Source: SAR116 cluster bacterium AG-390-L20 (GTDB lineage Bacteria; Pseudomonadota; Alphaproteobacteria; Puniceispirillales; Marisalimonadaceae). Taken from it: 64,000 bases of DNA. Below the pieces are notes generated by a model that saw only the letters and a program-made list of their open reading frames with translations, did no database searches and was not told where the DNA came from. The translations under genes and the position numbers were made by a program. The DNA is taken from contig QCHB01000010.1 in assembly GCA_003278095.1 (NCBI GenBank), positions 1 through 64,000 on the forward strand, given 5' to 3'. Below, piece by piece: positions 38,194-48,372 of this stretch (position 1 is its first letter; each line of letters opens with the position of its first letter).

Positions 38194-39591
38194 TAAGTTA
38201 CCTAATTTTCTGACTTTACTAATTTTTTTCTCTAATAGTTTCCAATTATTATTTTTATTAATTTCCTCCCATATTTGCTCCACTTCATCTATGAGCATAT
38301 TTTCTCTATTATTATTTATTAATTTTCTTTTTTCTGAAGCTCCTTTTGATGATTGGCCTTCTTTAAGAATATCTGTGATTTTCAAAAATCCTTCAACCTT
38401 ATATTTTTTTCCATAATTAGTCTTCAAACAATCTATTATTGCTTCTCTTCCACCGAAGAAATCATAGAAAAAGGATGCGTAGTCTATTTGATATTTTTCA
38501 CTTTCATTTAACAAAATATTCATAATTTCATTTAGGCTTTTAGAATCAATGTCTTTTATTCCAATTCTCCAACAAAAATGTCTTTTAAGAGATAAATGAA
38601 AAGTTGTAGAAAATTCGTTTAATATTTCAATAATTCTTTTTTCATTAATTAATTTGTTGAGACTTTTACCTAACTGAGTTAATGCCCACAATGCCGCTTC
38701 TGGCTGCCTACCAAATGAATACCTACCGTTGTAATCAAAATAAGCCGCAGTAAAATTTTGATTTGCATATTGTACAAATCTCCATGGACCAAAATCAAAA
38801 ACTTCACCAGTTACATTAAAATTGTCTGTATTCAAAACACCATGAACAAAACCTGAAATTATAATTTTAGCCATAGATGTAGCAATTTTTTTTACACACT
38901 CTAAAAAAATTGTCTCTATGAAATAGTCACGAGTACCACTTTTATCAATATGAGTAAAATAGTTATCTCCTAAATAATCTATCAGTGTTTCAAGATTATC
39001 TTGTTGATTCAAATAGGCTAATCTTTGAAAAGTACCAATTCTTATATGTCCATTACTTCTTCTGACTAAAACAGCAGATCTAGTCGGAGATGGCTCGTCA
39101 TTTCTTTGAAGTTTCTCTTCTGTTTCAATTATAGATAAAGTTTGGCTAGTTGCCACACCTAAGGCAGATAAAAACTCTGTAGCTAATAATTCACGAATTG
39201 CCCCTTTCAATGTTAGTCTTCCATCCCCTCCTCTACTATATTTTGTCTGTCCAGATCCTTTTGTTCCTAGATCCCATAAGTTTTTATTCTTATCTAAAAA
39301 CTGTGCTAACAGAAAACCTCTTCCATCGCCCAATTCAGAATTGTAATGTCCAAATTGATGACCATGATATTTTAAGGCCAAAGGATCATGATTAACTCCA
39401 GGATATTTAGAAAATTTCCCGAAATATTCTATCCACTCATCATCTGATAGGTTATCAAAACCTATTAGTTTAGCAGCCCTGTTATTTCTAAACCTTAGAA
39501 TATGATTTGGGAATAGAGCTGGTTTAGCAATATCATAAAATGCATCGCCTAAACTAAAATGATTATTCATAACTGTAGAATTATTTTTCAT
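38164..39591 (-). CDS. selO: SelO/YdiU-family protein adenylyltransferase
   Basis: SelO is a pseudokinase-fold enzyme that transfers AMP to Ser/Thr/Tyr of proteins, often redox-related. YHGHQFGHYNSELGDGRGFLLAQ, GTKGSGQTKYSRGGDGRLTLKGAIRE and HGVLNTDNFNVTGEVFDFGPW (metal-binding Asn and Asp) are all present. At 475 residues it is full length. This bacterial form lacks a C-terminal selenocysteine motif. It lies 18 bases after msrP, consistent with a redox-stress link. Confidence 0.92.
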   Translation of the reverse strand: MKNNSTVMNNHFSLGDAFYDIAKPALFPNHILRFRNNRAAKLIGFDNLSDDEWIEYFGKFSKYPGVNHDPLALKYHGHQFGHYNSELGDGRGFLLAQFLDKNKNLWDLGTKGSGQTKYSRGGDGRLTLKGAIRELLATEFLSALGVATSQTLSIIETEEKLQRNDEPSPTRSAVLVRRSNGHIRIGTFQRLAYLNQQDNLETLIDYLGDNYFTHIDKSGTRDYFIETIFLECVKKIATSMAKIIISGFVHGVLNTDNFNVTGEVFDFGPWRFVQYANQNFTAAYFDYNGRYSFGRQPEAALWALTQLGKSLNKLINEKRIIEILNEFSTTFHLSLKRHFCWRIGIKDIDSKSLNEIMNILLNESEKYQIDYASFFYDFFGGREAIIDCLKTNYGKKYKVEGFLKITDILKEGQSSKGASEKRKLINNNRENMLIDEVEQIWEEINKNNNWKLLEKKISKVRKLGNLLESQKLVNF

Positions 39592-39609
39592 AAACAGTTT
39601 TATATTCGT

Positions 39610-40581
39610 TTATCTAAAAAGATTATTCTGCAAACTTTTTTCTAATTTATTATACATGGAAGCAACGTGATCACCATATCCATTATAAATAACCGTTGGT
39701 ATCCTTCCGTCAACTCCTAATTGTTGCTCAGACTTTTGTGACCATCTAGGATGTGGTATATTTGGATTTACATTAGCCCAGAATCCATATTCTTTAGGTG
39801 CAAGTTTTTCCCACAAGCCTATAGGTCTTTTATTTACAAAACTAATTTTTACAATTGATTTTATAGATTTAAAACCATATTTCCATGGAAGAATTAGCCG
39901 TAATGGAGCACCATTCTGATTAGGTAATTCTTTGCCATAAATACCTGTGGCGATAAAACTTAAATCATTTTTTGCCTCTTTAATAGTTATACCCTCTTGA
40001 TATGGCCATGGATACCACTTTTGTTTTTGTCCTGGCGCAATATCTGGGTTAAAAAAAGTTTCAAACTTTACATATTTAGCATCAGTCATTGGTTCAACAA
40101 GTGATAAAATTTTTTTAACAGGAAAACCAGCCCAAGGCACAGTCATTGACCATGCTTCCACACATCTAAATCTATAAACTCTTTCTTCAATTCCACCAAT
40201 TTTTTTTAGTAAATCGTTAACGTCTATAGTTAATGGTTTATTTACCAATCCATCAATTGTTAATAACCAAGGATCTGTTTTAAGCTGTGAAGCTCTTCTC
40301 CAAATATTTTTACTTGAGCCAAATTCATAAAAGTTTGTATAGGTAGTTGCTAGGCTTTCTTTTGTAAGATCTCTGCCTACTTTGTAGAAATTGTTAGTTA
40401 TTGGAGGATAAAATGAACTAAATGCTTTAAAAGGAATTAATGACGCACTAGGAAAAACTAAAGAGCCAATAGCTAAATTTTTTATAATTTTTCGTCGTGA
40501 GTTAAAAACACTTTCGGTTGTAATACTGCTTTCTTTTAAATTCCAAATCTTATTTTTTTTAAGAAACACGTTCCACTCCAC
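39610..40581 (-). CDS. msrP: Protein-methionine-sulfoxide reductase catalytic subunit MsrP
   Basis: MsrP is a periplasmic molybdopterin enzyme that repairs oxidised methionines in envelope proteins. A twin-arginine signal is visible (SRRKIIKNLAIG, R29-R30), and C140 in YRFRCVEAWSM is the molybdenum ligand. WPYQEGITIKEA and LPWKYGFKSIKSIVKI are family segments. At 323 residues it is full length. The usual haem partner msrQ is not adjacent. moaD/moaE for its cofactor lie elsewhere in the window. Confidence 0.93.
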   Translation of the reverse strand: MEWNVFLKKNKIWNLKESSITTESVFNSRRKIIKNLAIGSLVFPSASLIPFKAFSSFYPPITNNFYKVGRDLTKESLATTYTNFYEFGSSKNIWRRASQLKTDPWLLTIDGLVNKPLTIDVNDLLKKIGGIEERVYRFRCVEAWSMTVPWAGFPVKKILSLVEPMTDAKYVKFETFFNPDIAPGQKQKWYPWPYQEGITIKEAKNDLSFIATGIYGKELPNQNGAPLRLILPWKYGFKSIKSIVKISFVNKRPIGLWEKLAPKEYGFWANVNPNIPHPRWSQKSEQQLGVDGRIPTVIYNGYGDHVASMYNKLEKSLQNNLFR

Positions 40582-40586
40582 AATTT

Positions 40587-41789
40587 TTAAGATAAGCTTA
40601 AAACTGCTTTTTCAATCCTATTCATCGCTTCTTTTAACAAGTCTAAACTTGTTGCGTATGACACTCTAAAGAAAGGTTCTAATCCAAAAGCTACTCCAGG
40701 TACAGCTGCAACTTCTGCTGTTTCTAAGAGCCATTCAACAATATCTGTATCATTCTTTAATATTATTCCTTCGTTTGTTTTTTTTCCTACTAAGCCAGAA
40801 ACATTTGGATAAGCATAAAAGGCCCCTTTAGGTAACAAACAATTTATACCTTCAATATTATTGAGTTTACTTACAACAAAATATCTCCTTTCATCAAAAG
40901 CTTTTAAACAAGGTTTTAAAAAGTCATTACTTCCACTAATTCCAGCCAAAGCAGCATACTGTGAAATGGATGAGGCATTGGAAGTTGACTGCCCTTGAAT
41001 TTTAATCATCGCTTTGATTAATATTTCAGGACCAACTGCATATCCAATTCGCCAACCCGTCATACAATGACTTTTTGAAACGCCATTTACTGTTAACACT
41101 CTATCTTTTAAATCAGGAGCAACTTGAGCAAATGTGAAGAATTCAAAATTATCATAAATGATATATTCATATATATCATCTGTCATAACGTATAAATTTT
41201 TATGCTTTCTAACAACTTCAGCAATATCTTCAAGCTCTTTTCTAGAATAACAAGATCCAGTTGGATTAGACGGACTATTTAATATCAACCACTTGCTTTT
41301 TTTAGTTACAACTTGTTCTAATTCTTTGGCTGTAATTTTAAAATCTGTTTCTTGAGAACAACTCACAATAACAGGCTTACCTCCAGCCAACAAAGTCATG
41401 TCAGGATATGATACCCAGTATGGAGCTGGAATTATCACTTCATCATCTTTGTTAATAGAACTAACCAGTGCGTTGAATAAAATTTGTTTTCCACCAGTAC
41501 CTACAATCACATCATTTATTGAATAACTCAAATCATTATCCTTTTTAAACTTATCAATTATGGCTTGCCTAAGCTCTGGAATACCTTCTACGTTTGTGTA
41601 CTTTGTATATCCTTTGTGAATTGCATCTATAGCAGCTTCCTTTACATGGTTAGGTGTATCAAAATCAGGTTCACCAGACGATAATCCAATAACTTTTTTT
41701 CCTTCTCTTTTTAATTGCGCTGCTCTGGCTGTTATGACCATTGTTGCAGAAGGTTTAATTCTATTCAAACTGTCAGAAATAAAAGTCAT
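40587..41789 (-). CDS. aatA: Aspartate aminotransferase (class I/II PLP-dependent)
   Basis: This 400-residue fold-type I aminotransferase interconverts aspartate and oxaloacetate with glutamate, and may also accept prephenate. It shows KVIGLSSGEPDFDTPNHV, ILNSPSNPTGSCYSR, the PLP lysine in VNGVSKSHCMTGWRIGY, and the C-terminal FRVSYATS with the carboxylate-binding Arg. The sequence is closest in pattern to the Ib subgroup found in alphaproteobacteria. It starts 5 bases upstream of msrP; a functional link is not evident. Confidence 0.92.
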   Translation of the reverse strand: MTFISDSLNRIKPSATMVITARAAQLKREGKKVIGLSSGEPDFDTPNHVKEAAIDAIHKGYTKYTNVEGIPELRQAIIDKFKKDNDLSYSINDVIVGTGGKQILFNALVSSINKDDEVIIPAPYWVSYPDMTLLAGGKPVIVSCSQETDFKITAKELEQVVTKKSKWLILNSPSNPTGSCYSRKELEDIAEVVRKHKNLYVMTDDIYEYIIYDNFEFFTFAQVAPDLKDRVLTVNGVSKSHCMTGWRIGYAVGPEILIKAMIKIQGQSTSNASSISQYAALAGISGSNDFLKPCLKAFDERRYFVVSKLNNIEGINCLLPKGAFYAYPNVSGLVGKKTNEGIILKNDTDIVEWLLETAEVAAVPGVAFGLEPFFRVSYATSLDLLKEAMNRIEKAVLSLS

Positions 41790-41929
41790 ATTTAAACTCC
41801 AAAAAAAGAAATTTAGTTATCATTAAGATTTACTACAAAAAATAGTTGTTAAAAATCTTTTTTATTAATTAATAGGTAATTTTTTGATATAAAGCATTTT
41901 ATGCCAAATTAATTACGTATTTAATAAAA

Positions 41930-43993
41930 ATGAACAACCTTGAAAAATTAAATTATAATATTTCAAACTCTTTGAAATCTAACTTTAATTTAAAATCTGA
42001 CTTTATTCCTACAGGAGACCAACCACAAGCCATAGACGAGTTGATTTCAGGTGTTAATAATAATGAAAAAGATCAAGTTTTACTTGGTGTTACAGGTTCA
42101 GGTAAAACTTTTACTATGGCCCATGTCATTAATTCTCTAAATAGACCAGCATTAGTAATGGCTCCTAATAAGACACTTGCAGCACAACTTTATGGAGAAA
42201 TGAAAGATTTTTTCCCTGAAAATGCTGTTGAGTATTTTGTGTCATACTATGACTATTATCAACCAGAGGCATATGTCCCTCGTTCAGACACATATATAGA
42301 AAAAGAATCAAGTATTAATGATCAAATTGATAGAATGCGCCATTCTGCTACAAGAGCTCTACTTGAAAGAAAAGATGTTATCATTGTTGCATCAGTATCC
42401 TGTATTTATGGTATTGGATCAGTAGAAACATATTCAAAAATGACGATGACTTTAAAAGAAAGACAAGAATTTCCACGACAAAAATTATTAAGACAATTTA
42501 CTGAACTTCAATACACTAGAAACGACATGTCCTTTGTAAGAGGTACATTTAGAGTAAGAGGAGATGTAATAGAGATATTTCCAGCGCACTTAGAAACTGT
42601 TGCTTGGAGAATAACTTTATTCGGTGACGAAATTGAAAATTTATTTGAGGTAGATGCTTTGACAGGGCAGAAACTGTCGAAATTAAGTTCGATAAAAATT
42701 TATGCTAATTCTCATTATGTTACACCAAGACCAACTTTAAATGAAGCTATAAAGTCTATAAAAGAGGAGTTAAAACATCATTTAGATTTCTTATACAAAA
42801 GTAATAAATTAGTTGAAGCACAAAGACTTGAACAACGAACTAATTTTGATCTTGAAATGATGCTTGCTGCTGGGACATGCCCAGGAATAGAAAACTATAG
42901 TAGATACCTCTCAGGTAGAAATCCTGGTGAACCTCCACCTACTCTTTTTGAATATTTACCTGACGACGCACTTGTGTTTACAGATGAAAGCCATATAACA
43001 GTAAGTCAAATAGGTGCAATGTATAAAGGTGATTTTAGAAGAAAGTCGACTTTATCAGAATATGGTTTTAGATTACCCTCTTGCTTGGATAATCGACCCT
43101 TAAAATTTGAAGAATGGGAAGCTTTTAGACCTCATACCATTCACGTTTCAGCCACTCCTGGAGAGTGGGAACTAAATAAAACAAATGGGATATTTATTGA
43201 ACAATCAGTCAGACCAACTGGTCTTATAGATCCTAAAATAACTATAAAACCTACTAAAACTCAAGTTGATGATTTAATTCATGAAACAAAGTTACAATCT
43301 AAAAAAGGAAATAGAGTTTTAATTACCACACTAACAAAAAAAATGGCTGAAGCTTTAAGTGAGTATATGTTTGAGGCTGGTTTAAAAGTAAGGTACATTC
43401 ACTCAGACGTTGATACCCTAGAACGTATTGAAATAATAAGAGATTTGAGATTAGGAATTTTTGATGCGCTAATAGGAATTAATCTTTTAAGAGAAGGTTT
43501 GGATATTCCAGAGTGTGCACTAGTTGCAATATTAGACGCTGATAAAGAAGGATATCTGAGATCAAAAACATCACTTATTCAAACTATAGGACGTGCAGCA
43601 AGACATGTTGAAGGTAATGTCATATTATATGCTGATACAATAACTGGATCAATGCAGTACGCGATTGATGAAACAAACAGAAGAAGAAAAAAACAAATTG
43701 ATTATAATATAAAGAATAAAATAACTCCAAAAACAGTTATTAGTAAAATTTCTAATATATTAGAAAATCTTAGTGAAGAAGGTGAAGAGAATAAAAGTTC
43801 TAAACATGTTGGAAAAAGTATAAAACAATCAATTCAAGAACTTCAGTCAGATATGGAAAAAGCAGCAAGCAACCTTGAATTTGAAGAGGCTGCGAAAATT
43901 AGAGATAAAATAAAAATCTTGCAACAAAAAGAACTAGGATTGATGGTTGCTCCTAAAGAAAATTACAGAAGTAAATTTAGTAAAAAGAAGTAA
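41930..43993 (+). CDS. uvrB: Excinuclease ABC subunit UvrB
   Basis: UvrB verifies damage and loads UvrC in nucleotide excision repair. Walker A GVTGSGKT is at residues 53-60. The beta-hairpin [20 protein letters not shown], the DEAD-like VFTDESH, helicase motif [16 protein letters not shown] and the C-terminal UVR motif ([20 protein letters not shown]) are present. At 687 residues it is full length. uvrC follows 44 bases later. I see no clear LexA box in the 140-base upstream gap. Confidence 0.98.
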   Translation: MNNLEKLNYNISNSLKSNFNLKSDFIPTGDQPQAIDELISGVNNNEKDQVLLGVTGSGKTFTMAHVINSLNRPALVMAPNKTLAAQLYGEMKDFFPENAVEYFVSYYDYYQPEAYVPRSDTYIEKESSINDQIDRMRHSATRALLERKDVIIVASVSCIYGIGSVETYSKMTMTLKERQEFPRQKLLRQFTELQYTRNDMSFVRGTFRVRGDVIEIFPAHLETVAWRITLFGDEIENLFEVDALTGQKLSKLSSIKIYANSHYVTPRPTLNEAIKSIKEELKHHLDFLYKSNKLVEAQRLEQRTNFDLEMMLAAGTCPGIENYSRYLSGRNPGEPPPTLFEYLPDDALVFTDESHITVSQIGAMYKGDFRRKSTLSEYGFRLPSCLDNRPLKFEEWEAFRPHTIHVSATPGEWELNKTNGIFIEQSVRPTGLIDPKITIKPTKTQVDDLIHETKLQSKKGNRVLITTLTKKMAEALSEYMFEAGLKVRYIHSDVDTLERIEIIRDLRLGIFDALIGINLLREGLDIPECALVAILDADKEGYLRSKTSLIQTIGRAARHVEGNVILYADTITGSMQYAIDETNRRRKKQIDYNIKNKITPKTVISKISNILENLSEEGEENKSSKHVGKSIKQSIQELQSDMEKAASNLEFEEAAKIRDKIKILQQKELGLMVAPKENYRSKFSKKK

Positions 43994-44037
43994 ACAAACT
44001 ATTTATTAAAATTAATTTAAGGTGCAAAATTTACTAT

Positions 44038-45915
44038 ATGAAAAAAAAGACTAAACCTTCTCTTAGTAATGGGATTGAGGTTATAAAAAATGAATTAAGA
44101 ACAATTCCTGACAAATCTGGAATTTATCAGATGTTGGGAGAAAACGAAGAGTATTTATATATTGGTAAAGCAAAAAATCTAAAAAATAGAGTTGGTTTTT
44201 ACACTCAGCCAAAAAGACTCAACTCAAGACTAACATACATGGTCTCAAGTACAGTTAAAATGGAGATCATTATTACGTCGTCTGAGGTTGAAGCTCTTTT
44301 ATTAGAGTCGAATTTAATTAAAAAATTCGAACCAATCTACAATATATTACTTAAGGACGACAAAAGTTTTAGTTCTATATTATTTAATTTGTCACACCCA
44401 TTTCCACAAATATCTTCTCATCGAGGATCAAGAACTATTAGAGGAGAATACTTTGGACCATTTGTATCTAAAAGAACGATTTACAAAACAATTGAAACAT
44501 TGCAAAAGGCATTTTTACTGAGAACTTGCAATGATAATATATTCAAATCAAGAACTAGACCCTGTCTACAATATCAAATTAAAAGATGTAGCGCACCCTG
44601 TGTCAATTTTATATCTGAAGAAAATTATAAAAAAACTGTGGTTGAGGCCAAAAACTTTCTAAATGGGAATTCAAAAAAAATAAAACAAAACTTAATAGAC
44701 AAAATGTATGATGCGTCTAATAAACAAAATTTTGAAGCTGCAGCAATTTTTAGGAATAGAGTTAAAGCTCTAACAGAAGTAAATGCAAGTCAGAACATTA
44801 ATATACCAAACGTTAAAAATATTGATTTTTTAGTAATAAAAAAAATTGATAATAAAGTCGTAATTCAAATGACCATCATTAGGAACGGTTGTAACTACGG
44901 ATCAAAATCTTATTTCCCTAATCCTGGAAGGAATGGGACTGATGTTAATGAAAATGAAATCATGCAAGCATTTATATGCCAATTCTACGAAAAAAATATT
45001 CCAGCAGAGAGTATACTTGTTAATGAATATCCTAAAGATAAATCCCTCATTGAAGAATTTCTGAGAACAAAACATGCATTTAAAGTTGAAATCGAATCTC
45101 CTCAAAGAGGTAAAAAATTAGAACTTATTAATTCCACCTTAAAAAATGCTGAAGAAAATCTTAATAGAAAAATCTATGAAAAATCATCTAATCAAAAAAA
45201 TTTATTAAAACTTCAAGATATCTTCCATTTTAGAAAGAAAATAAAAAAATTAGAAGTGTATGACAACTCTCACCATCAAGGCAAATCACCTATAGGTGCA
45301 ATGATAGCTTTTAATGAGGATGGTTTTTTGAAATCATTATATAGAAAGTATAATATAAATTCTGAGTACAAAAATAAGAGTTTATCAAAAAACTCTGAAA
45401 CTCTTAATAATAATGATTATTTAATGATGAGAGAAGTCATTGAAAGAAGATTTATTGGAAAAGCTTCTTCAAATTATCCTGATTTATTAATAATTGACGG
45501 AGGGAAAGGTCATTTGAATATTGTTTTATCCGTCCTTAAAAAATTAAAAATTGACAATATTGAAGTATTAGCAGTTTCTAAAGGTATAAAAAGAGATGCA
45601 GGAAGAGAAAGCTTTTATACTAAGTATAACGATAAAATTATATTTGAAAAAGATGATACAATTTTATTTTTTCTTCAAAAATTAAGAGATGAAGTTCACA
45701 GATACGCCATTACTGGCCATAGACTTAAAAGTAAAAAAAGATTATTTCAAAACCCATTAGATGAAATAGACGGTATAGGTGCTCAAAGAAAAAAATCATT
45801 GCTTGATGAATTCGGTTCAGCAAAAGCTGTTGGAACAGCCAGTTTAAAGGATTTATTAAAAGTTGAAGGAATTAACAAGTCAACAGCACAAAAAGTATTT
45901 AACTTTTTTAATTAA
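44038..45915 (+). CDS. uvrC: Excinuclease ABC subunit UvrC
   Basis: UvrC makes both incisions around a lesion. The N-terminal GIY-YIG nuclease (GIYQMLGENEEYLYIGKAKN) is at about residues 24-45. A cysteine cluster region (CLQYQIKRCSAPC), a UVR motif (NKQNFEAAAIFRNRVKAL), the RNase H-like C-terminal nuclease (EVYDNSHHQGKSPIGAMIAF; LLIIDGGKGHL) and tandem HhH (LDEIDGIGAQRKKSLLDEFG) follow. The length of 625 residues is normal. It leads into pgsA-moaD-moaE. Confidence 0.97.
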   Translation: MKKKTKPSLSNGIEVIKNELRTIPDKSGIYQMLGENEEYLYIGKAKNLKNRVGFYTQPKRLNSRLTYMVSSTVKMEIIITSSEVEALLLESNLIKKFEPIYNILLKDDKSFSSILFNLSHPFPQISSHRGSRTIRGEYFGPFVSKRTIYKTIETLQKAFLLRTCNDNIFKSRTRPCLQYQIKRCSAPCVNFISEENYKKTVVEAKNFLNGNSKKIKQNLIDKMYDASNKQNFEAAAIFRNRVKALTEVNASQNINIPNVKNIDFLVIKKIDNKVVIQMTIIRNGCNYGSKSYFPNPGRNGTDVNENEIMQAFICQFYEKNIPAESILVNEYPKDKSLIEEFLRTKHAFKVEIESPQRGKKLELINSTLKNAEENLNRKIYEKSSNQKNLLKLQDIFHFRKKIKKLEVYDNSHHQGKSPIGAMIAFNEDGFLKSLYRKYNINSEYKNKSLSKNSETLNNNDYLMMREVIERRFIGKASSNYPDLLIIDGGKGHLNIVLSVLKKLKIDNIEVLAVSKGIKRDAGRESFYTKYNDKIIFEKDDTILFFLQKLRDEVHRYAITGHRLKSKKRLFQNPLDEIDGIGAQRKKSLLDEFGSAKAVGTASLKDLLKVEGINKSTAQKVFNFFN

Positions 45916-45986
45916 TAATAATTGCTTAACTATAATAGATTTTACCTTTATTGTAATAACAAAATAGATGTTAAGTAAGGTTGTAA

Positions 45987-46586
45987 ATGCTAAAAGAAAG
46001 TTTAATTAAAAGCACAATACCTAATGGTTTAACTTTGTTCAGATGTTTAACAGCATTATTACTTCCTTTAATTGTTATCTATGGCGGTGAAATTGGTGCA
46101 ATAGTTGCTACTCCTTTGTTAATTTTAGCTGGTATGACTGACTATTTTGATGGTTTTTATGCTAGAAAATATAAAGTCATATCCAATTTTGGAAAAATTC
46201 TAGATCCAATTGCTGATAAACTTTTGGTAATTGGATTAATTTTTGCTTTAGCTTCAGAGCATATGTTCGAATATAATTACGCTTTTATACCTGCACTTGT
46301 AATCGTTTTGAGAGAAATTTTAATTAGCGGTATAAGAGAAAGTATTGCTGATTATAATATTACCTTAGAAGTAACCTTTCTTTCAAAATGTAAAACCACA
46401 ATACAACTGATTGCCTGTGGCAGTTTTTTAGTTTGGCGAACAAATACTTTTTCCTATAATATCGAAGCGTTAGAAATCATTTCATATACTTTTCTATGGG
46501 TTGCAGCCATAATTACTTTGATAACTGGAATTCAATATATTATGAAATTAGTTTTATTTTTTAATAATAAAAATGAGAGTGAGTAA
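45987..46586 (+). CDS. pgsA: CDP-diacylglycerol-glycerol-3-phosphate 3-phosphatidyltransferase
   Basis: PgsA makes phosphatidylglycerol-phosphate, the first committed step to phosphatidylglycerol and cardiolipin. The CDP-alcohol phosphatidyltransferase motif D-x2-D-G-x2-A-R-x8-G-x3-D-x3-D is intact in TDYFDGFYARKYKVISNFGKILDPIADK. Several membrane helices are present in 199 residues. It overlaps moaD by one base. The uvrC-pgsA-moaD-moaE order is typical of alphaproteobacteria. Confidence 0.96.
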   Translation: MLKESLIKSTIPNGLTLFRCLTALLLPLIVIYGGEIGAIVATPLLILAGMTDYFDGFYARKYKVISNFGKILDPIADKLLVIGLIFALASEHMFEYNYAFIPALVIVLREILISGIRESIADYNITLEVTFLSKCKTTIQLIACGSFLVWRTNTFSYNIEALEIISYTFLWVAAIITLITGIQYIMKLVLFFNNKNESE

Positions 46587-46837
46587 TGGTTATAAAATAC
46601 TTTTCTTGGATTAAAGAACATATTGGTAAGTCAGAAGAACTTATTGAATTACCTGATAATGTAAAAAACATAAGTGAACTTATTAATTACTTAAATAATT
46701 TAAACGATGATTACAAAAAAGTTTTTTTAAAAAAAGATTTAATTAAAATTGCTGTAAACAAAACATATTGCTCTGTTGAAACAAAAATAAGTAATAATGA
46801 CGAAATAGCTTTTTTCCCCCCTGTTACAGGAGGATAA
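46586..46837 (+). CDS. moaD: Molybdopterin synthase sulfur carrier subunit MoaD
   Basis: MoaD is a ubiquitin-fold protein whose C-terminal glycine carries the thiocarboxylate used to make molybdopterin. The 83-residue chain ends in FFPPVTGG, the required Gly-Gly terminus. It overlaps pgsA by one base and abuts moaE. The cofactor would serve enzymes such as MsrP. Confidence 0.95.
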   Translation: MVIKYFSWIKEHIGKSEELIELPDNVKNISELINYLNNLNDDYKKVFLKKDLIKIAVNKTYCSVETKISNNDEIAFFPPVTGG

Positions 46838-47314
46838 ATGGATAAAAAAACAACGATCCCAGTTAAAATCAAAATACAGAATAAAGATTTTGATGTTTCA
46901 GAAGAGACTAAAATTTTACGAGAAAATCAAACAGGTGCAATTGTAAACTTTGTTGGTGTTGTGAGAGGTTTTGATGAAAGAAACAATAGTTTAGTAGATT
47001 CAATGACACTCGAGCATTATCCTGGAATGACTGAATTAGAAATTGAAAAAATTGTTAAACAAAGCTGTGAAAGATGGAATATTACTGGAGTAACTGTAAT
47101 ACATAGAGTTGGTAAATTATTACCCTCAGATCAAATTGTTTTTGTTGGTGTGTCTGCAAAACATAGACAAAACGCTTTTGACAGTTGTAATTTTATAATG
47201 GATTGGCTTAAAACAAAAGCTCCTTTTTGGAAAGTTGAAGAAAATAACAATCAAAAAAAATGGGTTGATTATAATTTATCTGACGACGAAGCAACAAAAA
47301 AATGGGTTTTTTAA
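46838..47314 (+). CDS. moaE: Molybdopterin synthase catalytic subunit MoaE
   Basis: MoaE receives sulfur from MoaD and converts cPMP to molybdopterin. GAIVNFVGVVRGFDE, LEHYPGMTELEIEKI, VIHRVGKLLPSDQIVFVGVSAKHRQNAF and DWLKTKAPFWKVE, including the conserved lysines of the active site, are all present. The 158-residue length is normal. It starts immediately after moaD and ends 8 bases from convergent ilvE. Confidence 0.96.
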   Translation: MDKKTTIPVKIKIQNKDFDVSEETKILRENQTGAIVNFVGVVRGFDERNNSLVDSMTLEHYPGMTELEIEKIVKQSCERWNITGVTVIHRVGKLLPSDQIVFVGVSAKHRQNAFDSCNFIMDWLKTKAPFWKVEENNNQKKWVDYNLSDDEATKKWVF

Positions 47315-47321
47315 AATTTTT

Positions 47322-48200
47322 CTAACTACCATTAACCAAATCTGAATAAGCTTTTGTCAATTTTAAACAAAATTCAGCTGGTTTAAACTTGTAATCTCCA
47401 ATTGATTGAACTGGAGTAACTTCTGCCGCTGTACCTGTTAAAAAACATTCTTCAGCCTCAGCCATTTCTTCTGGCATAATTTTTCGTTCAATAATTTCAA
47501 TACCATTGTCTTCAGCAAGTTTCATCACTGTTCTTCTTGTAATTCCATCAAGAAAACAATCAGCTAACGGCGTATGAAGTTTTCCATCTGGCATTCTAAA
47601 AAATACATTAGCCCCTGTTGCCTCAGCAACTTGGCCCCTATAATCTAACATTAGTGCATCACTATAACCTTTTGCTTCTGCTTCATGTTTGGAGAGTGTA
47701 CAGATCATGTATAAACCAGCAGCTTTAGCATGAACAGGTCCACATTCAGGACTTGGACGTCTCCACTTAGCAATATCAAGTTTGATCCCTTGCATTTTTT
47801 GATCTGGATCGAAATAACTTGGCCATTCCCAAACAGCAATAGCTACATTTATTGTAGTTGACTGTGCAGAAACAGCCATCATTTCACTACCTCTCCAAAC
47901 TACTGGTCTTACATAAGCATCTGACAATGAATTTTTTTCAAGCAAAAGATCTTTTGCTTTTTCTATTTCATTTTTTGAATAAGGTATTTCCATATCAAGT
48001 GAGTGGGCGGAGTTAAACAACCGTTCAGTATGTTTCTTTGTTTCAAAAATTTTACCTTTATATGCTCTTTCACCTTCAAAAACACAACTAGCATAATGTA
48101 AACCATGATTTAATACATGAATGTTAGCTGTTTTCCATTCAACTAAATTTCCATTATGCCATATATAGCCATTACGATTATCAAATGAAAAGTTATCCAA
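47322..48200 (-). CDS. ilvE: Branched-chain amino acid aminotransferase
   Basis: IlvE transaminates Leu, Ile and Val with 2-oxoglutarate (fold-type IV PLP enzyme). HGLHYASCVFEGERAY, the PLP lysine in HAKAAGLYM, EATGANVFF and CFLTGTAAEVTPV are visible; 292 residues. The frame opens with TTG, fixed by a strong AGGAGG eight bases upstream. The gene is divergent from the response regulator across a 172-base AT-rich gap. Confidence 0.95.
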   Translation of the reverse strand: MDNFSFDNRNGYIWHNGNLVEWKTANIHVLNHGLHYASCVFEGERAYKGKIFETKKHTERLFNSAHSLDMEIPYSKNEIEKAKDLLLEKNSLSDAYVRPVVWRGSEMMAVSAQSTTINVAIAVWEWPSYFDPDQKMQGIKLDIAKWRRPSPECGPVHAKAAGLYMICTLSKHEAEAKGYSDALMLDYRGQVAEATGANVFFRMPDGKLHTPLADCFLDGITRRTVMKLAEDNGIEIIERKIMPEEMAEAEECFLTGTAAEVTPVQSIGDYKFKPAEFCLKLTKAYSDLVNGS

Positions 48201-48372
48201 AAAAAATTCCTCCTAATTTACACATAATTTATAATCCACATTATAGTTAAATAATCAAATATTAAGAAATAAGTTTTGTAATTAATTAAGTATTTTAGTA
48301 TTTTTATCTTTTTTAAGATTTATTACTGAGTAAATATAATAAATTCAATATGAACTGACCTGTTTTTGTAAA

